Shown here piece after piece: positions 60,173-64,000 of a stretch of 64,000 bases of DNA. Location of the stretch: NCBI RefSeq assembly GCF_034670185.1, contig NZ_JAXMNY010000001.1, positions 1,240,001 through 1,304,000 of the forward strand, read 5' to 3'. The notes beneath the pieces are model-generated. The model saw only the letters and a program-made list of their open reading frames with translations. It was not told the DNA's origin and ran no database searches. Every line of letters begins with the position of its first letter. Position 1 is the first letter of the stretch. The translations under genes and the position numbers were made by a program. The stretch comes from Nisaea sp. (GTDB lineage: Bacteria > Pseudomonadota > Alphaproteobacteria > Thalassobaculales > Thalassobaculaceae).

Positions 60173-61299
60173 GCCCGTATAGAGGCCTGTGAAGTATCGG
60201 CGATTGGAAGTGAGATCCTGAACTCAGTACGCCTCGGCACAGAATCGACCTCGATCACGCCGCCATGATCCGCGACCGCCTTGGCCACGAAGGCAAGTCC
60301 GAGCCCGGACCCGTTGCGTTTTGATGTCACAAAAGGATCGAAGATTGTCGCCTTCATATCATCGGGAATGCCGGGTCCATTGTCACGGATCGTCACCTGA
60401 AGCGGAAGATTCACCCTCTGCGAAGAGCCCGGCACGGAAATCCGCATGCCATGACGATAGGCGGTCGAAAGATGAATTTCTCCGTCCCCGTCCATGTCAC
60501 CAAGGGCTTCGGAGGCATTCTTCAGCAGATTGAGGAAGATCTGAACCAGGATATCCCGGTTACCCAGAACCGGCGGCAAGGATGGATCATACCGCTCATG
60601 GTATTTCACCCGGCTGCCAAAGCCGGTTTCCGCAATACGCTGGCAGTGATCCAGCACTTCGTGAATGTTCACCGGACTGCGCTCGATCGGACGATCGTCC
60701 GAGAACACCTCCATGCGGTCGACCAGGCTGCAAATCCTGTCCGTCTCGTCGCAAATCAGCTTGGTCAACGGCAGGTCGGCCTCGACCGCGTTCTGTTCCA
60801 ACAATTGCGCGGCGCCTTTGATGCCAGACAGCGGGTTCTTCACCTCATGCGCCAGCATCGCTGCCATGGCCGTCACGGAACGCGCCGCACCCTTGAAATT
60901 GAATTGCCGATAGAGCTGATTGGCGATGGAGCGCATCTGCAGTGACACGATGACAGCCCCAGCCCGGTCAGTTACCGGGGAGACCTGCACACTGACGATG
61001 TGCGAGCCGATACGTGGGCCTTCCAGGATCAGGTCATAGTCGAACAGGACCGAGGATTGCCGCCGGGATTGGCCGATCATGCTGAAAACCGGGCTATCGA
61101 ATGGCAGCAGATCCGAAAGCTTCGTGCCTTGCAGAACCGACGCGCTTCCCTGCAGGAAATGCTCGGCCGCCATGTTCACATAAACGATGCGGTCGCTCTC
61201 ATCGAGACCGATTACCGGCGTCGGGACCGCGTGCAGTACACTGGCTGGATCAAGCCTTACGGATGTCGACCTGGCAGCTGTTTCAGCGGTCAAGCTCAT
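60169..61299 (-). CDS. ntrB: Nitrogen regulation sensor kinase NtrB (GlnL)
   Basis: A 376-residue soluble histidine kinase that phosphorylates NtrC under nitrogen limitation under control of PII. An N-terminal PAS domain (AVPTPVIGLDESDRIVYVNM) is followed by the H-box LAHEVKNPLSGIKGAAQLLE near residue 150 and the ATPase boxes LLKNASEALGD, IRDNGPGIP and GSGLGLAFVAK. Start and dusB stop overlap by 4 bases (61296-61299), so translation is coupled to DusB. Confidence 0.96.
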   Translation of the reverse strand: MSLTAETAARSTSVRLDPASVLHAVPTPVIGLDESDRIVYVNMAAEHFLQGSASVLQGTKLSDLLPFDSPVFSMIGQSRRQSSVLFDYDLILEGPRIGSHIVSVQVSPVTDRAGAVIVSLQMRSIANQLYRQFNFKGAARSVTAMAAMLAHEVKNPLSGIKGAAQLLEQNAVEADLPLTKLICDETDRICSLVDRMEVFSDDRPIERSPVNIHEVLDHCQRIAETGFGSRVKYHERYDPSLPPVLGNRDILVQIFLNLLKNASEALGDMDGDGEIHLSTAYRHGMRISVPGSSQRVNLPLQVTIRDNGPGIPDDMKATIFDPFVTSKRNGSGLGLAFVAKAVADHGGVIEVDSVPRRTEFRISLPIADTSQASIRA

Positions 61300-62291
61300 G
61301 CTGCCCGCCGCTCCTGATCGGCCCCGTCACGGAAGAAGGCCAGAATCGCATCCTCGACGATCTGACGGTCCATGGTGTTGTTGACCGTCTTCCGGAACTC
61401 GGCCGATCCGGGGATGCCGCTGGCATACCAGCCGATATGTTTCCGGGCCATCCTGAGGCCAAGCGCGGCACCATAATGCGACAACATATCATCGACATGG
61501 CGGCGCATTATCTGCCCGCGTTCCGCAAATGAAGGGTCCGCCGGAACCGATCGGCCGGCTATGTGTGCCGCCACCTGGGCGGGGAACCACGGCCGGCCAT
61601 AGGCACCGCGTCCGATCATCACCCCATCCGCGCCCGATTGAGCGAGGCATGTATCGACGTCGTCCAGCGTCGCGATATCGCCATTGGCCACAACAGGCAG
61701 AGAGACCGCGCTCTTGACCTCGCGGATAAAGTCCCAGTCCGCATGTCCATTATACATCTGGCAGCGGGTCCGGCCGTGGATAGTCAAAAGCTGGATGCCG
61801 GCCTCTTCCGCGATCCGGGCAAGACGCGGCGCGTTCCGATCGCTGTCATCCCAGCCCGTGCGCATCTTCAGCGTTACCGGAACCGGCACGGCCTTGACGA
61901 CCGCCTCCATGATCTGGCCCGCCAGAGTCTCGTCACGCATCAACGCGGAGCCGGCGAGCTTGTTGACCACCTTTTTTGCTGGGCATCCCATATTGATATC
62001 GATGATCTCGGCGCCGCGATCGACATTGATTTTAGCCGCTTCCGCCATGATCTCCGGATCCCAGCCCGCGAGCTGCACCGCCAGCGGGCGTTCTGCATCC
62101 ATGTCATCCGGGATCTTGAACATTTCCTCGCGCACATCGCGCAGAACGGCAGCACTGGCGATCATCTCGGAGACCACAAGCCCACAGCCGAATTCCCGCA
62201 CCAGGCGGCGGAACGGCCTATCCGTCACCCCGGACATTGGGGCGAGGAACACCGGGCTCTCGAGAGCCGTTGGGCCGATCTTGATGGTCAT
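61296..62291 (-). CDS. dusB: tRNA-dihydrouridine synthase DusB
   Basis: A 331-residue FMN-dependent enzyme that reduces uridines in the D-loop of tRNA. The TIM barrel carries FLAPMSGVTDRPFRRLV at the N-terminus, the catalytic Cys in DINMGCPAKKVVNKLAGSAL, TIHGRTRCQMYNG and GVMIGRGAYGRPW. It is the first gene of the dusB-ntrB-ntrC operon, a standard arrangement in alphaproteobacteria (nifR3-ntrBC). Confidence 0.96.
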   Translation of the reverse strand: MTIKIGPTALESPVFLAPMSGVTDRPFRRLVREFGCGLVVSEMIASAAVLRDVREEMFKIPDDMDAERPLAVQLAGWDPEIMAEAAKINVDRGAEIIDINMGCPAKKVVNKLAGSALMRDETLAGQIMEAVVKAVPVPVTLKMRTGWDDSDRNAPRLARIAEEAGIQLLTIHGRTRCQMYNGHADWDFIREVKSAVSLPVVANGDIATLDDVDTCLAQSGADGVMIGRGAYGRPWFPAQVAAHIAGRSVPADPSFAERGQIMRRHVDDMLSHYGAALGLRMARKHIGWYASGIPGSAEFRKTVNNTMDRQIVEDAILAFFRDGADQERRAA

Positions 62292-62321
62292 AAACTATGC
62301 ACCCGCGCTTCATTGCCCATG

Positions 62322-62350
62322 AATTAAGCAACTGCACGCAAAATTGTCAA
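62322..62350 (-). promoter_or_regulatory. Promoter of dusB-ntrB-ntrC
   Basis: On the reverse strand a perfect TTGACA (62345-62350), 17-base spacer and TTAATT (62322-62327), about 30 bases before the dusB ATG. It is the best sigma-70-type promoter in the window. Confidence 0.65.
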
Positions 62351-62398
62351 AACGGTATTTTTGTTTGTCGATAAAATGACGATCGACCCGGTTTTGGT

Positions 62399-63199
62399 TC
62401 AACTCAAGACTTCGGCCACGAACTTCACTCCGGGATAGGCCAGCGTCAGCAGAAGATAGGCAACGAGCACCAGACGCGACACTGTCCGGCCGCGCATGCC
62501 GAACCGGCTGTTTATGAGCCAGAGAACGGCCAGAATGGCCAGCGTTACAAGCGACAATACGGTCTTGTGGTCAAACTCGAGCACGTGACCTGTGAGATAG
62601 TTCTGCAGCGCGACCCCGGTTGCCAGGCCACAAAGCAGAACGATCACCGCAGCCCCGAGAAGCTGGCTTTGCAGCTTTTCGGAATCCGCAACGGAAGGCA
62701 GGGCTGGCGCGATCCCCGACGCGCTCCGCTTCAGCTTGAGAGCACGTTCCTTGACAAAAATCGCCAGCCCCGTGATCGCCGCCAGCGTCAGCAGGGCATA
62801 GGTGGCCAATGCCACGGCGATATGGGCCGAAAACCAGGTGCCCGGCAGCCCTTCGTTCAGCACGACATGCGGCGCCGCACCGGCGATTGTCGCGATAAGC
62901 GTCAGCAGGAAAAGATACGGCACCAGCAGAACGGTCAGCCCGCGCGCTTCCTGCCGGAGCCAGCAGAGCGGCAGATAGATCAGCAGGCTGGCGCAAACAG
63001 CCAGCCAGAGCGCCATGGCAAGATCCGAACGCCACGCCGTGCCGACCGACACGACCACGAATAGCAACGGTCCGGCGGCAGCCACGAAAAGCAGGCACCA
63101 GAAAAGACCGCCTGTCCGCTGCCGCGAGCGAAGCGAGAACAGACCGACCGGAACCAGGGCCAGCAAGGCTGACATATTCAAGAGCAAAGACATTGGCAT
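62399..63199 (-). CDS. CcsA/YpjD-like cytochrome c assembly-type membrane protein
   Basis: A 266-residue inner-membrane protein with about eight predicted helices, resembling the CcsA/CcmC/YpjD (HemX-type) superfamily. Helices with His residues appear in GTWFSAHIAVALATYALLTL and EFDHKTVLSLVTLAILAVLW, typical places for haem-binding His in this family. The tryptophan-rich WWD motif of true haem lyase subunits is not seen, so a haem-handling accessory role (YpjD type) is more likely than a complete cytochrome c synthase. It is divergent from ispDF. Confidence 0.76.
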   Translation of the reverse strand: MPMSLLLNMSALLALVPVGLFSLRSRQRTGGLFWCLLFVAAAGPLLFVVVSVGTAWRSDLAMALWLAVCASLLIYLPLCWLRQEARGLTVLLVPYLFLLTLIATIAGAAPHVVLNEGLPGTWFSAHIAVALATYALLTLAAITGLAIFVKERALKLKRSASGIAPALPSVADSEKLQSQLLGAAVIVLLCGLATGVALQNYLTGHVLEFDHKTVLSLVTLAILAVLWLINSRFGMRGRTVSRLVLVAYLLLTLAYPGVKFVAEVLS

Positions 63200-63255
63200 A
63201 ACCTCACTATATCATGCGCGGCGCTCCGAAGTGCCAGAGCAAATTGAGGTGATTT

Positions 63256-64000
63256 GTGCCCCGGTCAAAGACCGCTCTCCTGATCGTCGCCGCCGGGCGT
63301 GGTACCCGGCTCGGCAGCGAAACTCCCAAGCAGTACCTGAAGGTCGGCGGAATGCCTGTCCTGCGCCATGCGGTGCTGCGCTTCCGCGCGCATCCGGCGA
63401 TCGGGACCATCCGCGTGGTCATCGATCCGGATCATCGTGATCTCTACGAGCAGGCCGTCGCCGGGATCGACCTGCCGCCGCCGGTCGAGGGCGGAGCAGA
63501 GCGGAGCCAGTCCGTCCTGAACGGTCTCCGCGCGTTGACCGATGAGGCACCGGACCTGGTGCTTATCCACGATGCCGCCCGGCCATTCGTTCAGACTGCC
63601 GTGATCGACAGGGTTCTGTCAGCGCTGGAGCAGGCGCCCGGCGCCATCCCCGCCCTGCCCGTGGCTGACACACTGAAACAGGCGACCGGGCTCAATTCAG
63701 CGATTACCGGCACGGTGGACCGAAGCAGCCTCTTCCGCGCGCAGACACCACAGGGTTTCCATTACCAGCCCCTGCTCCATGCCCACGAGGAAGCGTCATC
63801 CCATACAACGGATGATGCCGCGCTCCTTGAAGCGCGCTGCCTGGAAGTCCGCCTTGTTGAAGGTGCCGAATCCCTTTTTAAGATAACCACGGAGGCCGAC
63901 CTGATGCGGGCCGAAAGCATGATGGCGTCACAAATGGAGCCGCGTGTTGGCACGGGGTTCGACGTTCACCGGCTCGGCCCCGGCGAGGCAATCACACTCT
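63256..64000 (+). CDS. ispDF: Bifunctional IspD/IspF, 5' part
   Basis: The start of a fused isoprenoid (MEP pathway) enzyme that runs past the end of the window. The IspD part is 2-C-methyl-D-erythritol 4-phosphate cytidylyltransferase: LLIVAAGRGTRLGSETPKQY, EGGAERSQSVLNGL and VLIHDAARPFV are the CTP and substrate loops. From about residue 230 the IspF part begins with RVGTGFDVHRLGPG, where the Asp and His bind the metal. The GTG at 63256 follows GAGGTGA. The fused form is typical of many alphaproteobacteria. About 160 codons are expected beyond the window edge. Confidence 0.95.
   Translation, partial: MPRSKTALLIVAAGRGTRLGSETPKQYLKVGGMPVLRHAVLRFRAHPAIGTIRVVIDPDHRDLYEQAVAGIDLPPPVEGGAERSQSVLNGLRALTDEAPDLVLIHDAARPFVQTAVIDRVLSALEQAPGAIPALPVADTLKQATGLNSAITGTVDRSSLFRAQTPQGFHYQPLLHAHEEASSHTTDDAALLEARCLEVRLVEGAESLFKITTEADLMRAESMMASQMEPRVGTGFDVHRLGPGEAITL

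Overview
The window looks like chromosomal DNA of a high-GC alphaproteobacterium, most likely of the Rhodospirillales type (for example the Nisaea/Thalassobaculum/Oceanibaculum neighbourhood). The assignment rests on the gene order dusB-ntrB-ntrC-ntrY-ntrX-trkA-hfq-hflX, a fused ispD-ispF gene, a ligase-associated Lhr-like helicase with a nearby pdeM, and an alphaproteobacterial type of Zur site. I see no insertion sequence, prophage, integrase or CRISPR array. One tRNA gene, tRNA-Leu(UAA), is present.

Layout. (1) 1-3285: the 3' part of the Lhr-like helicase, a 59-codon unannotated small gene, a cold-shock protein and the PdeM phosphoesterase. (2) 3293-12346: a stress and membrane-lipid island. 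A forward operon (photolyase, flavin amine oxidase, DUF1365, Cfa-type methyltransferase, GPH symporter, DUF3833 lipoprotein) faces a reverse operon (DUF6134, SDR, SnoaL-like). Each operon is preceded by TGATCC-N18-TAA(A/G), the pattern of the sigma-E/ChrR singlet-oxygen response. (3) 12357-16002: zur-znuC-COG0523 GTPase-zinc dehydrogenase, with a Zur box over the first promoter. znuA and znuB are absent. (4) 16081-20615: AEC transporter, TIGR04372 glycosyltransferase, flavin reductase, and an Sco protein with two related cysteine-bearing exported proteins. (5) 20726-34638: D-carbamoylase, hydantoinase and two other amidohydrolases, split by an 8-kb opposite-strand RTX gene. That gene is built from 366-residue modules, two of them essentially identical in DNA. 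(6) 34881-40863: SPOR lipoprotein, two tandem DMT exporters, an MFS transporter, small exported or membrane proteins and an HD-domain phosphohydrolase. (7) 40918-44820: three consecutive genes of unknown function. (8) 44834-51052: MFS transporter, ilvE, tRNA-Leu, an exported unknown, mazG, argC and an inositol-monophosphatase family protein. (9) 51159-64000: hflX, hfq, HAD phosphatase, trkA, ntrX, ntrY, ntrC, ntrB, dusB, a CcsA-like membrane protein and the start of ispDF.

How the genes may work together. Regions 2 and 3 look like regulons: light and singlet-oxygen damage repair with fatty-acid modification, and zinc starvation. Region 5 suggests conversion of D-5-substituted hydantoins to D-amino acids. 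Region 9 is the conserved nitrogen-regulation and RNA-chaperone block. The features most likely to be undescribed are the paired sigma-E-type promoters that bring DUF6134 into the lipid regulon, the modular RTX giant with its recent internal duplication, the 40918-44820 gene trio, and the Sco-linked pair of cysteine proteins. Start codons were chosen from Shine-Dalgarno position and family alignment remembered from experience. No database search was possible.
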